Assembly: GCA_016794505.1 (NCBI GenBank)
Contig: JAEUJZ010000171.1
Location: 124,001 to 188,000 of the forward strand
Source of the DNA: Myxococcales bacterium
GTDB taxonomy: Bacteria; Myxococcota_A; Polyangia; Palsa-1104; JAEUJZ01
Direction of reading: 5' to 3'
Length of the DNA: 64,000 nt
Shown one piece after another: positions 45,741 to 54,375 of this stretch. Below the pieces are notes generated by a model, which saw only the letters and a list, made by a program, of their open reading frames with translations, was not told the origin of the DNA and searched no databases. Every line of letters starts with the position of its first letter. Positions within the stretch are counted from its first letter, which is position 1. Made by a program: the position numbers and the translations under genes.

Positions 45741-45832
45741 GCGTCCAGTATCCGCGAGATAGAGCAGCCGCGGAAGCGCCGCGTACGAGTGAAGCTGGCG
45801 CAGACGCAAGCGGCCAATCTAGGCACCACAGC

Positions 45833-45860
45833 TTGAGCCGATTAGTTGACATAATATACA
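45833..45860 (+). promoter_or_regulatory. Candidate promoter of the NACHT-pentapeptide gene
   Basis: TTGAGC at 45833-45838 and TATACA at 45855-45860, with 16-bp spacing, lie in a short AT-rich stretch about 140-170 bp before the NACHT gene. A perfect TTGACA at 45846-45851 lacks a spaced -10 box. The 25-bp repeats begin just after the -10 box. Confidence 0.35.
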
Positions 45861-45862
45861 TT

Positions 45863-45919
45863 AGCGGCCCGCGCATCAGGGGACATCAGCGGCCCGCGCA
45901 TCAGCGGACATCAGCGGCC
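45863..45919 (+). repeat. 25-bp tandem direct repeats upstream of the NACHT gene
   Basis: Two copies of a 25-bp unit lie head to tail at 45863-45887 and 45888-45912. They start with AGCGGCCCGCGCATCA, end in GGACATC and differ at one base (G or C in the GGG/CGG position). A third partial copy (AGCGGCC) begins at 45913. The repeats sit where transcription from the candidate promoter would start, so they could be an operator or a structured leader. Confidence 0.7.
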
Positions 45920-46002
45920 ATCCCGTGACGCGGCAACGACGGGATGCCGCGGGTCCGAAGATGGCGTTGAGTCGCTGTCTGCCGAGCGGCATGATGCCAG
46001 GC

Positions 46003-49000
46003 ATGGAACCGATCAGCGCCGCGTCGGCGATTGGCAAGCTCCTTTCTACGGGATACAGCATCTACAAGGCGGTTCAGGGACATGGGGCGGACTTTGAGCT
46101 GGACCTCAAAGCATACGAGTCGCTGATCGAGCTGGGTGGACAGCTTGGAAGCTGGCTGCCCAAAGAAGCATCCGCCAAGGAAGGCGCGCAGGCTCTGGCC
46201 GTCCTGACCTTGGCATTCGGCAAGGCCTTCCACGATTGCTTCGGCACGCTGCATGGCTTCGACGATCCGAAGCGACTTCGGGCCAACCTGGATGCCGCCG
46301 TGGCCTGGGCCCAGCCAGCCGGTCCGCCCGATCGAAAAAAGCCGCCGCTGTCGCTGCCCGAGCTCTTGGCCGAGCCCGAAAAGACGCCGTATTTCGCGTC
46401 GCTGTGGGCCGCATTTACGCAGCGCAACCTGCCGGGCAAGGCCGGTGCTGGAGACATCGCCGTGTTCGCCGCGCCACTCATCGACGCGCCCTCCGGCGAC
46501 GATCGCAGGCGGTTTGAGACGGCCTTTCGCCGCAACGTCGCCGAGCTTCTCGCGTCACCCGGCGCACGCGACCTGAGCGTGGCCGTGCTGCGCATCGATC
46601 AGGCCGCAGAGCGCGCCCGCTGGGTCGAGCGCCTGCTGGTCGGTGACATGGCGACGTGGCACCTGCGCCATGTCTTTGCCAACGTGCGCAGCCATGGCCA
46701 CGACACGCTGCCGCCCATGCCCCTTGGAACCATGTATGTCGAGCCGTGGGCCCGCCTGCGCAGCCAGCGACCGACCGACAGCGAGCGCCAGCCGATTCGC
46801 ACGCTCCTGCGATCCGTGCTGCAGCAGCATCCGCTGGTCGTCGTCACCGCCGACTTCGGGCATGGCAAGTCCCTGACGGCGCGCACGCTGGCGTACGAGG
46901 TCGCGCAGGCCTTTCTGAACCACGGCAGCCAGCCCTCCGCCGAGCTAGAGCGCCCGGTCTTTGTGAAGTGTCAGACGGCGTTTAGCACATCGAACATCGA
47001 GCTCGCCCAAGCGGTCCGCCGCGCGCAGTGGCTGACCCTGCGGAACGACCTGGGCATCGGCGAGCTGTCCGAGGCCGACAAGGCGCTCAGCCCCCCCAGC
47101 GCGCGGCAGCGGACGCTGTTTCTGCTCGATGGTCTCGACGAGGTCGCGTTCTTAGAGCGCGACGGCCAGCACTTCTTTGAGCACCTGCGCGGTCAGCTTT
47201 CCACCCGTCACCGCGCCGTCGTCTTTTCGCGCCCGCACAGCCTGCCCGCGGAACAGCTCGCCGACTGGGGCGTCCCCGTGCTGCAGCTTGAGCCGTTTGA
47301 TACCGACGGCGACGATCTGGGCCAGGCCGGGCAGTGGCTGACCCGCTGGAACGCCTGCAGCGGTCGCCCGCCCATCGCGCCCTCTGACGTCCGCAGCGAC
47401 GGACTTCACGATCTCGCCGGCACGCCGATCCTGCTCTTTATGATCGCGTACACCTGGGGCAACCTACAGACGCTCTACGCCGACTGGGAACCGCCCGCCA
47501 GTCCCGCCGACGACACGTCCCCTGCTCCCCTGCCCCAGGGCCCGACGCAGCTGCAGCAGCGAGAGGCTGCCTGGGATCGCAAGCACCGCATCTATGAAGC
47601 GTTCTTTCGCGCCATCGCCTGGGGCAAGTTTGAACGCGATCGCGACGCGCACCCCGTGATCCGCCGCGCCGCGCGGGCACTGCACAGCGCCCTCGTCGAG
47701 CGCTCGCTCGTGCCGGCCGAGCCGCCCCCCTCGCCGGCTGCCGCCCCTGACGATGTCGAGCGTCGTGAGCTGACCCAGGCCATGCTGTGGCTGATGGCGC
47801 GCGTCGCCTGGCACGCCGCCTGCCTGAGCCACCAGCCCAAGCCCAAGCCGCTCACCCGATCCCAGGTCGATCGCCTGCTGGAAGACGAGCTGGACTTGAC
47901 CGATCCCAAGAGCGCCGAGGTGGCGCGCGATGGGCTCTTGCTGGCCATGCAGGCGGATCTGTCCGAGAGCAGTCGGCCCATCCTGTTTGGCCACCAGTCG
48001 TTTCGCGAGTTTCTCATCGCGCGCTGCTGGTCGGATCTCTTGCGCGTCTGCGTCGACCCAGCGACCCCCGAACGCGAGGCCAAGCGCCTGACCGGCATCC
48101 TGCGCGCCGCCCCCCTGCGCGAAGAGGACGCGGCCAACTTTGCCTTCCTGCGCGCCCGCCTGCGCCAGTGGCCGCCCGCGGCTCGCCAGCGCCTGCTCAC
48201 CTGGGCCCTGGCCGAGTTTGAAAACGACGCCCTGGAGACGACCCCGGCCACCCTGCGCCGCGACACGCGCCGCGACATCCGCACCACCGCCCTCGCCCTC
48301 GCCTGCACCGTCGCCCCAGCGCCCGGCCTGGCCCTGACCGACCCAAGCGCCCTGCGCTCGCTGCTCGCCAGCTATTGGGTGGCCGATGAGGTGCCCATGC
48401 TGTGGGCGCCCCGTCTGCAAGCCCCTGCGCTCGACGTCCCAGGGGCCGATCTGCGAGCGGCCAACCTCGAAGGGGCCAACCTCGCACAGGCCCGCTTGCC
48501 AGGGGTCGATCTCCATGGGGCCTATCTGCAAGAGGCCAACCTCCAAGGGGCCACCCTCGATGGGGCCAAGCTCTTCGGGGCCACCCTTTCCGGGGCCTAT
48601 CTGCAAAAGGCCAACCTCATTGCGGCCAACCTCGTTGCGGCCAACCTCGTCGCGGCCAAACTCCAAGGAGCCCACCTCCAAGGGGCCACCCTCTTCGCGG
48701 CCGTCCTCGAAGGGGCCCACCTCCAAGGGGCCCACCTCCAAGGGGCCTACCTGCAAGGGGCCCACCTCGAAGGGGCCGACCTCGAAGGGGCCGACCTGCA
48801 AGGGGCCGACCTCGAAGGAGCCTATCTGCAAGGGGCCCACCTCCAAGGGGCCAATCTTGAAAGGGCCAACCTCTTCATGGCCGACCTCCGGGGGGCTCGA
48901 TTGGGGGAGGCGGGGTATGCGTGGGCGGTTCAGTCGGGCGCGGTTGTGGATGCGAGTACGCAGATCGTCCGGCCGGCGGCAGTCGAAGAGGAAGCGCGGG

Positions 49001-49047
49001 ATGAGCGCGAGGGCGCTGCGGACGAGGGCGCGGAGCGCGGCGAGTGA
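46003..49047 (+). CDS. NACHT-type NTPase with C-terminal pentapeptide repeats
   Basis: The product is about 1014 residues. Residues 1-130 are a helical N-terminal region of unknown type (GKLLSTGYSIYKAVQGHG and so on). The NTPase has Walker A TADFGHGKSLTAR at about 283-295, Walker B LFLLDGLDEV at about 371-381 and downstream helical winged-helix-like segments, as in NACHT STAND proteins. Residues 810-970 are about 30 pentapeptides (A(N/D/H)LxG, such as GADLEGADLQGADLEGAYLQ), which fold as a right-handed beta-helix and here may act as the sensor. Bacterial NACHT proteins are known phage-defence effectors. The start is uncertain (ATGs at 45961, 45991 and 46003). The DNA of the repeat region is very GC-rich and repetitive. 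Confidence 0.88.
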   Translation: MEPISAASAIGKLLSTGYSIYKAVQGHGADFELDLKAYESLIELGGQLGSWLPKEASAKEGAQALAVLTLAFGKAFHDCFGTLHGFDDPKRLRANLDAAVAWAQPAGPPDRKKPPLSLPELLAEPEKTPYFASLWAAFTQRNLPGKAGAGDIAVFAAPLIDAPSGDDRRRFETAFRRNVAELLASPGARDLSVAVLRIDQAAERARWVERLLVGDMATWHLRHVFANVRSHGHDTLPPMPLGTMYVEPWARLRSQRPTDSERQPIRTLLRSVLQQHPLVVVTADFGHGKSLTARTLAYEVAQAFLNHGSQPSAELERPVFVKCQTAFSTSNIELAQAVRRAQWLTLRNDLGIGELSEADKALSPPSARQRTLFLLDGLDEVAFLERDGQHFFEHLRGQLSTRHRAVVFSRPHSLPAEQLADWGVPVLQLEPFDTDGDDLGQAGQWLTRWNACSGRPPIAPSDVRSDGLHDLAGTPILLFMIAYTWGNLQTLYADWEPPASPADDTSPAPLPQGPTQLQQREAAWDRKHRIYEAFFRAIAWGKFERDRDAHPVIRRAARALHSALVERSLVPAEPPPSPAAAPDDVERRELTQAMLWLMARVAWHAACLSHQPKPKPLTRSQVDRLLEDELDLTDPKSAEVARDGLLLAMQADLSESSRPILFGHQSFREFLIARCWSDLLRVCVDPATPEREAKRLTGILRAAPLREEDAANFAFLRARLRQWPPAARQRLLTWALAEFENDALETTPATLRRDTRRDIRTTALALACTVAPAPGLALTDPSALRSLLASYWVADEVPMLWAPRLQAPALDVPGADLRAANLEGANLAQARLPGVDLHGAYLQEANLQGATLDGAKLFGATLSGAYLQKANLIAANLVAANLVAAKLQGAHLQGATLFAAVLEGAHLQGAHLQGAYLQGAHLEGADLEGADLQGADLEGAYLQGAHLQGANLERANLFMADLRGARLGEAGYAWAVQSGAVVDASTQIVRPAAVEEEARDEREGAADEGAERGE

Positions 49048-49591
49048 CGGGACCGGGCGCGGCTCTGGCCGCGGGAAGGCGGGAGCCGCCGTAGACCGGG
49101 CACTCGCGCGCTGTGCAGGGCGGCGGATCAGGGAGCTTATCCCCCACGTTGCGGGCTGCAGGGGGGGACACGCGTGATCCGCAGCGTTGTCAGCCGATCC
49201 GGGCGCCTGCGCGCCGTGTCCCGTCCGTGCGCACGCGGCAGGCCGTCCGCGCGGACGGGTGTCCGCAGGTCTGCGCAGGGCACACAGCGCCGGTTCCCCG
49301 TGGTCCCCTGGTCTGCGCACGGCACACAGCGCCGGTTCCCCGTGGTCCCCTGGTCTGCGCACGGCGCCGATCGGCGGACACCCGTGGTCCCCTGGTCTGC
49401 GCAGGGCACACAGCGCCGGTTCCCCGTGGTCCCCTGGTCTGCGCACGGCGCAGATCGGCAGACACCCGTGGTCCCCTGGTCTGCGCGGCGGGCGGGGCGC
49501 CGGGGTGCCGGGGTCCGCAGGTCTGCGCGGGGCGCAGCCGGACTCTGCCCCGCTGTCCGCGCCAGGGCCGCAGGCGATCGCGGCTCGGCTG
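49048..49591. other. Non-coding stretch containing the 42-bp minisatellite
   Basis: No protein with recognisable domains is encoded on either strand. The stretch contains GC-rich sequence just after the NACHT gene, the minisatellite at 49261-49528, and the end of the minus-strand proline-rich protein gene. The long minus-strand frames across it exist because the repeat period is a multiple of three and all frames stay open. Confidence 0.6.
49261..49528 (+). repeat. 42-bp-period tandem repeat array (minisatellite)
   Basis: Landmark TCTGCGC occurs at 49270, 49312, 49354, 49396, 49438, 49480 and 49522, exactly 42 bp apart. Two unit variants exist: one with CACACAGCGCCGGTTCCCCG after the landmark, one with GATCGGCxGACACCCG. 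Both end in TGGTCCCCTGG. The array is flanked by the same 16-bp sequence, GTCCGCAGGTCTGCGC, at 49261-49276 and 49513-49528. It is contiguous, without spacers, so it is not a CRISPR. Confidence 0.9.
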
Positions 49592-50395
49592 CTAGAAGTG
49601 CAGGCCCGAAGCGCTCAGCGCCAGCTTGGGGCGGGCGTCTTTGTCTTTGCCTAGGGACAGGACATAGCCATCGCTGGTGGTGACGCGGGTGCGGCTGTAC
49701 ACGATCATGGCGATGCCGCCAGCCATCAACGCGGTGCCGACGGCGAGGTTGGTGCCGCCAACGATGAGGAAGCTGGCTGCGGTGTTGCTGCGGCTGCTGT
49801 CGGTGGAAAAGGCCGCCCCGAGCGCGGTAAAGACGATGCCGACGACGGTGTGGATGCTGCCAAACGTCGTCATGATAACGCCGCCCGAGCGGACGCCGCG
49901 GTGGCCGGCGCGCACCGACAGCGAGACGACGCCGGTCTGCGGCAGCGAAAAGCCGTCGCTGGGCACAATGCCGGGGCCACGGATGGCGAAGATCTCGTTG
50001 GGGTTTACGACGGCGCCACAGGGCGCGCGGCAGATGGGATCCCAGGTCTGGAAGTGCCGGACCGCGCCGAAGCGAAAGCCCAGGCCATAGACCACGCCGC
50101 CTCCTTGTAGCTGGGTCAGCCCGGCGCGCAGATCGTCGGTCTGAAGCTGAACCATGGTGCCGCCCTGCATCGGCGGCTGTACGTATCCCGCGCTGGGCGG
50201 CTGCACCGAGACCGCGATCGGCGGCGGCGGCGGCAACGGCGGACCCGGCGGCAGCGGCGGAGCCGGGGGACGAATGGTGATCGGCACCTGGGCCGCGGCC
50301 GGCTGCGCCGACAGTCCAGCCCACAGCAGGGGCACAAACGCAGCCATCCGCAAGGACGCACAGGAACGCAAGGCAGACCGTGGGATGTGTCGCAT
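49592..50395 (-). CDS. Secreted proline-rich protein with C-terminal hydrophobic segments
   Basis: The 267-residue protein has a signal peptide (cleavage near AAA-Q at about 35), a Pro-rich stretch (PPAPPLPPGPPLPPPPP), a conserved-looking central region with PICRAPCGAVVNPNEIFAI, and two hydrophobic segments (GSIHTVVGIVFTALGAAF and LIVGGTNLAVGTALMAGGIA). It is probably an envelope protein. No family was recognised. It is divergent from the VIT/VWA gene and convergent with the repeat array. Confidence 0.72.
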   Translation of the reverse strand: MRHIPRSALRSCASLRMAAFVPLLWAGLSAQPAAAQVPITIRPPAPPLPPGPPLPPPPPIAVSVQPPSAGYVQPPMQGGTMVQLQTDDLRAGLTQLQGGGVVYGLGFRFGAVRHFQTWDPICRAPCGAVVNPNEIFAIRGPGIVPSDGFSLPQTGVVSLSVRAGHRGVRSGGVIMTTFGSIHTVVGIVFTALGAAFSTDSSRSNTAASFLIVGGTNLAVGTALMAGGIAMIVYSRTRVTTSDGYVLSLGKDKDARPKLALSASGLHF

Positions 50396-50565
50396 CGTTC
50401 CAATGTAGCCGTGTTGGCAGTCGGGGGGCGGCAGAAATGTGCGAACTGCAAAACCGCTGGGGTGCGTCGCGCGTTTTCGTTACCCTGTGTCCTAATTTGC
50501 GAGCTCTTGGCCCGACACCCGCTGTTGGGACAAGGCGCTGCACGGCTTCTTGCAAGGATGTAGTG

Positions 50566-53500
50566 ATGCGAACCCGCGACCTGGTTGTTGCCCCCTTGGT
50601 CTGCCTGCTGCTCACCGGCTTGGGGGTGGCGCAGCGACTGCAAAGCGTCCTCTGGCAGCCCCTGCCCCCCAAGAACCCCGAGTCCGACCGCGTGCTGCGC
50701 CCCACCGGGCCGCCGCTGTCGCTGACGTCGTCAGATGGCACGGGCCTGGTGCTTAAGTCGCTGACGGCGCGAGCGGTGATCGAAGACCCGCTGGCCTTTA
50801 CCGAGCTGCGCCTGGTGTTCCAAAACCCACAGCCGCGCCAGATCGAAGGGCAGTTCGAGATCACGCTGCCGCCCGGCGCTGCCATCTCGCGCTTTGCCAT
50901 GCGCCTGGGCGACCGCTTCCAAGAGGGCGAGGTCGTCGAGCTGCAAGCGGCGCGGCAGGCGTACGAAGACTTTCTGCATCGCCGGCAGGACCCGGCGCTG
51001 CTGGAAAAACAGGCGGGCAACCAGTTCCGCGCCCGCGTGTTTCCGATTCCGCCCTCGGGGGAAAAAGAGCTGATCCTTTCGTATTCCGAAGAGCGGCCGC
51101 GCGCCGACCAGCCGTATCGCGTGTACCTGCGCGGGCTGCCGCGGCTGCAGCGCCTGGACATTCGCGCCATCCTGGCCAAGAGCGCGACGCCCGGCGGGCA
51201 GGCTTCGTCGCTGGGGGGCACCACGGTGACGCACCAGAGCGTCGAGGTGCAGAAGGCAGACTTCCAGCCCGACGTCGACTTTGAAGTAGCCGTACCGGTG
51301 CCGCCGCCGAGCAAAGACAGCGTTTCCGGCCTGCGCCACGAGAACCTGCTGGTCGCCCGCGTGCAGCCGCTCGCCGACCTGAGCGATGGCGGCGGCAAGC
51401 TGGCGCTGCCCGCCAGCCTGACCGTGCTGTTCGATACCAGCGCCTCGCGCGCCTTGGGCTTTGCCAGTCAGGTCGAGGTCCTGGCCAATGTCGTCCACGA
51501 GCTGCGCAGCAAGGCCGGTGGAGCGCTGCCGCTGCGCGTCGTCGCCTTCGATCAAGAGACCGAAGAGATCTTCGCCGGCAAGGCCGCTGACTTTGGGCCA
51601 AACCACCTGCAGCGCCTGAAAGACCGTCGCGCGCTCGGCGCATCGGATCTGGAACGGACGCTGCGTCAGCTCGCGCAGGTGGCCGCAAGCCGCGGCGGCG
51701 CCGAGCGCATCCTGGTGATCAGCGATGGCGTGGCCACGGCGGGCGACAGCGAAGCGCCGGGCCTGCAGAAGCTGGTGCGCGACCTGGCCCAGGCGGGCAC
51801 CAAGCGCCTGGACGTCCTCCGCGTCGGCGGCATCCACGATGACACCATGCTGGGTCGCCTGGTCACGGCGGGACTGCCGCAGGACGGCGTGCAGATCGAA
51901 GGCGATCTGCCGGCCGCCGGCTTGGTCGCGCGCCTGCTGCGGCCGACGTACTCAAAGATTCAGGTGTCCGTGCCGGGCAGTCAGTGGGTGTGGCCGGTGG
52001 AGCTCTCGGGCGTGCAGCCGGGCGATGAATTTCTGGTCTATGCCGACCTGCCGGCGCAGCAGGGCCAGGCCACGCTGGTGCTGACGGGCCCTGGTCTGGG
52101 CACGGTCGAGCGTCCGCTGACCACGTACGGTGTGACGCGCCCGCTGCTCGAACGCGCCTGGGTCGGAGCGCGCATCAAGCGCCTGATGTACCAGCGCGAC
52201 ACGATGGCGGCACAGGATGCCGACCTGCGCGAGGCGCTCAAGCACCAGATCGTCGACCTGTCGACGAAGTTCCGCGTGCTGTCGGACTTCACGGCGCTGT
52301 TGGTCCTTGAGACCGAAGCGGACTATGAGCGCTTCAAGATCGATCGCCGCGCCTTGACCGACATCATGACCGTCGGGGCCACGGGCATCGAGCTTCTGAA
52401 TCGCAAGAACCAGCTGGCGATGGATCCGATTCCGCCCCCTCCCCCGCCGGTCTTGATGCCGATGGCCACGGCGCGCAACAAGGATGCGAACCGGGCCGCG
52501 GATAAGAAAGAAGCGGCCGTCCGTGCCGCCGACGAGTCGGCGGGTGCTGCGGCTTCAGCGGCTCCGACGACTTCAGCGGCTCCGGTGACTCCGGCGGCAC
52601 CTGGAGGCCCGCCGATGCGCGCGACCAAAGCCGATGAGAGCCAGCGGATGGAAACCAAGGCCAAGGCCAAAGCGCCCGCCCGAATGGCTGAGATGGCGCC
52701 GGCCGCTGAACCCAGGGCGACAGAGCGTGAGGAGTCGAGGATGCCGAGTCCTGTCCAGGCCATGCCGTCCAAGCCCATGCCAGGACCGCGCCCGCGCAGC
52801 GACATGCCGCAAGCGGGCGCGATGGCGACTGGTGGCGCTCCGCCGCCGCCGCCACCGCCGCCGCCACGCATGCAGAGGCAGGATCCGCGTCGCGACATGG
52901 CCGTGCTGCAGTCCCGTCGCCCCCCGATGGAAATCGCGACCGACGGACGCATGGCGCCGCCGCCGCCACCGCCGGCTGCCGAGCCATACGAAGGACGCCT
53001 GCGCGAGGTCATGGATCTGCTGAAGCAGAAGCGCCCTGCGGACGCCCAGAAAGCGGCGCAGAAGTGGCGCGATGAAGATGCCGGCGATGTGCTGGCCCTG
53101 ATTGGCCTTGGCGAGGCGTACGAAGCCCTGGGTCAGCTGCCGCAGGCTTCGCGGGCCTATGGATCGATCATTGACTTGTTCCCCGGCCGCGCCGACCTGC
53201 GTCGCTTTGCCGGCTCGCGTCTAGAGCGCGTCGCGGTGCGCTATGCCAAGTCGCTGGATCTGGCCGCCGACACCTTCCGCAAGGCCAAGGACTCGCGCCC
53301 GGATCACCCCAACAGCCATCGCTTCCTGGCCTATTCGCTGCTGCGCTTGGGACGCTTTGCTGAGGCGCTGGATGCCATCATCGCGGGCGCCACGCGCCAG
53401 TATCCGTCGGGGCGCTTCCGCGGCGTTGAGCGCATCTTGGCCGATGACGTGGGGCTGGTGGCTGCGGCCTGGATTCGCAAAGAGCCGGGCCGCGAAAAAG

Positions 53501-53919
53501 AAGTGCGCGATCGCCTGCGCGGGCTGGGCATGGATCTGCCGCAGGGGCCGTCGGTGCGCTTCGTGCTCAGCTGGGAAACCGACGCCAACGATGTCGACTT
53601 CCACATCTATGACGGCCAGGGCGGCCATGCGTATTACAGCAGCCGGCAGCTGCCATCGGGCGGCGAGCTCTATGCCGACGTCACGACCGGCTATGGCCCC
53701 GAGTGCTTCAGCATCCCGCTCGACGTCAAGTCGCGCGCCTATCCGTACACGCTGCAGGCGCACTATTATTCGCGCGGGCCGATGGGCTACGGCATGGGCA
53801 AGCTGCAGATCATCGAGCACGACGGCAAAGGCGGCCTGAAGTTCCTCGACCGCCCCTTCATCATCATGGTCGACCGCGCCTACGTTGACCTGGGCAAGGT
53901 CCCAAGCGCCCTGCCCTAG
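50566..53919 (+). CDS. VIT/VWA protein with proline-rich, TPR-like and DUF2135-like parts
   Basis: The 1117-residue protein has an N-terminal signal or anchor (LVVAPLVCLLLTGLGVA). A VIT domain spans about 40-190 (LTARAVIEDPLAFTELRLVF, QIEGQFEITLPPGAAISRF, GNQFRARVFPIPPSGEKEL). A VWA domain spans about 280-470 with DTSAS at 290-294, an altered MIDAS (Ala in place of the usual Gly). A Pro/Ala/Met-rich linker (about 620-810) precedes a TPR-like helical region (LIGLGEAYEALGQLPQASRA). The C-terminal 120 residues resemble DUF2135: RFVLSWETDANDVDFHIYD and GELYADVTTGYGPECFSI. ATG 50566 is chosen for the signal peptide. It is probably periplasmic or surface-bound. A J-domain relic follows 21 bp after its stop. 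Confidence 0.85.
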   Translation: MRTRDLVVAPLVCLLLTGLGVAQRLQSVLWQPLPPKNPESDRVLRPTGPPLSLTSSDGTGLVLKSLTARAVIEDPLAFTELRLVFQNPQPRQIEGQFEITLPPGAAISRFAMRLGDRFQEGEVVELQAARQAYEDFLHRRQDPALLEKQAGNQFRARVFPIPPSGEKELILSYSEERPRADQPYRVYLRGLPRLQRLDIRAILAKSATPGGQASSLGGTTVTHQSVEVQKADFQPDVDFEVAVPVPPPSKDSVSGLRHENLLVARVQPLADLSDGGGKLALPASLTVLFDTSASRALGFASQVEVLANVVHELRSKAGGALPLRVVAFDQETEEIFAGKAADFGPNHLQRLKDRRALGASDLERTLRQLAQVAASRGGAERILVISDGVATAGDSEAPGLQKLVRDLAQAGTKRLDVLRVGGIHDDTMLGRLVTAGLPQDGVQIEGDLPAAGLVARLLRPTYSKIQVSVPGSQWVWPVELSGVQPGDEFLVYADLPAQQGQATLVLTGPGLGTVERPLTTYGVTRPLLERAWVGARIKRLMYQRDTMAAQDADLREALKHQIVDLSTKFRVLSDFTALLVLETEADYERFKIDRRALTDIMTVGATGIELLNRKNQLAMDPIPPPPPPVLMPMATARNKDANRAADKKEAAVRAADESAGAAASAAPTTSAAPVTPAAPGGPPMRATKADESQRMETKAKAKAPARMAEMAPAAEPRATEREESRMPSPVQAMPSKPMPGPRPRSDMPQAGAMATGGAPPPPPPPPPRMQRQDPRRDMAVLQSRRPPMEIATDGRMAPPPPPPAAEPYEGRLREVMDLLKQKRPADAQKAAQKWRDEDAGDVLALIGLGEAYEALGQLPQASRAYGSIIDLFPGRADLRRFAGSRLERVAVRYAKSLDLAADTFRKAKDSRPDHPNSHRFLAYSLLRLGRFAEALDAIIAGATRQYPSGRFRGVERILADDVGLVAAAWIRKEPGREKEVRDRLRGLGMDLPQGPSVRFVLSWETDANDVDFHIYDGQGGHAYYSSRQLPSGGELYADVTTGYGPECFSIPLDVKSRAYPYTLQAHYYSRGPMGYGMGKLQIIEHDGKGGLKFLDRPFIIMVDRAYVDLGKVPSALP

Positions 53920-53940
53920 ACCGTTTCGGGGCCGAGGGAC

Positions 53941-54054
53941 ATGGAAGCCGACAGAGACCTCTACGCGATCCTGGGCGTGGCGCGGACCTGCACGCTGGCG
54001 GAAGTCCGCTGAGCCTACCGTCAGCTCGCGCGACAAGACCTGGCGCTGGGATAA
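53941..54054 (+). pseudogene. J-domain (DnaJ-like) remnant with premature stop
   Basis: From ATG 53941 the frame reads MEADRDLYAILGVARTCTLA and then EVR, stop, AYRQLARQDLALG, stop. This matches the start of a J-domain (DLYxxLGVxxxAxxxEVRRAYRxLAR). The in-frame TGA at 54010 stands where an Arg codon (CGA) is expected, a single C-to-T change. The HPD motif and everything after it are missing. It directly follows the VIT/VWA gene, so it is likely a decayed gene of the same operon. Confidence 0.75.
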
Positions 54055-54090
54055 CGCGGTGGGCGGGAAGCGGACGGGCCGACGTGGGGC

Positions 54091-54375
54091 TTAGTGCTTG
54101 TGCTCGTCGGCGGGCTTGTACATGGCCGGCTCCGCGGCTGCGCTGTCGGTGAACAGAAACTCGTCACACTTCTTGTGCAGCATGTGAAAGGCCTCGGGCG
54201 TCACCAGGTCCAGACGGTATTCGTTGATCAGGCGCTTGGAATACTCGATCCACTGACGCCAGGCCTCGGCCGAGATCTCGTTGTAGATGCGCTCGCCCAG
54301 ATCGTCGTCGAAGGGGACGAAGTCAAGTCCGGGCAGTTCTTGCTTGAGCTTGAAACACTGAACCGTGCGGCTCAT
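54091..54375 (-). CDS. yggX: Fe(2+)-trafficking/oxidative damage protection protein
   Basis: The 94-residue protein matches YggX: MSRTVQCFKLKQELPGLDFV, PFDDDLGERIYNEISAEAW, QWIEYSKRLINEYRLDLVTP. Cys7 at the N-terminus is the conserved cysteine. It protects iron-sulfur clusters and DNA from oxidative damage in enterobacteria. The start overlaps the stop of the PhoH-like gene by 4 bp (ATGA), so the two are translationally coupled. Length is normal, with a His/Lys tail. Confidence 0.93.
   Translation of the reverse strand: MSRTVQCFKLKQELPGLDFVPFDDDLGERIYNEISAEAWRQWIEYSKRLINEYRLDLVTPEAFHMLHKKCDEFLFTDSAAAEPAMYKPADEHKH

Noticed and set aside
45846..45851. Perfect TTGACA hexamer
   Set aside because: No -10 box at a suitable distance follows it; the TATACA box is better paired with TTGAGC at 45833.
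48430..48903. Short regular repeats of about 15 bp, looking like a CRISPR or satellite
   Set aside because: They encode in-frame pentapeptide repeats of the NACHT protein and have no spacers.
47464..49446. A 660-codon minus-strand open frame opposite the NACHT gene
   Set aside because: It is a shadow of the pentapeptide-repeat coding sequence and the 42-bp array; its protein is monotonous (GPLEVGPLQ-like repeats) with no start signal.
49137..51398. A 753-codon minus-strand open frame
   Set aside because: It overlaps two well-supported genes and owes its length to high GC and a repeat period divisible by three; the product is Arg-rich and without domains.
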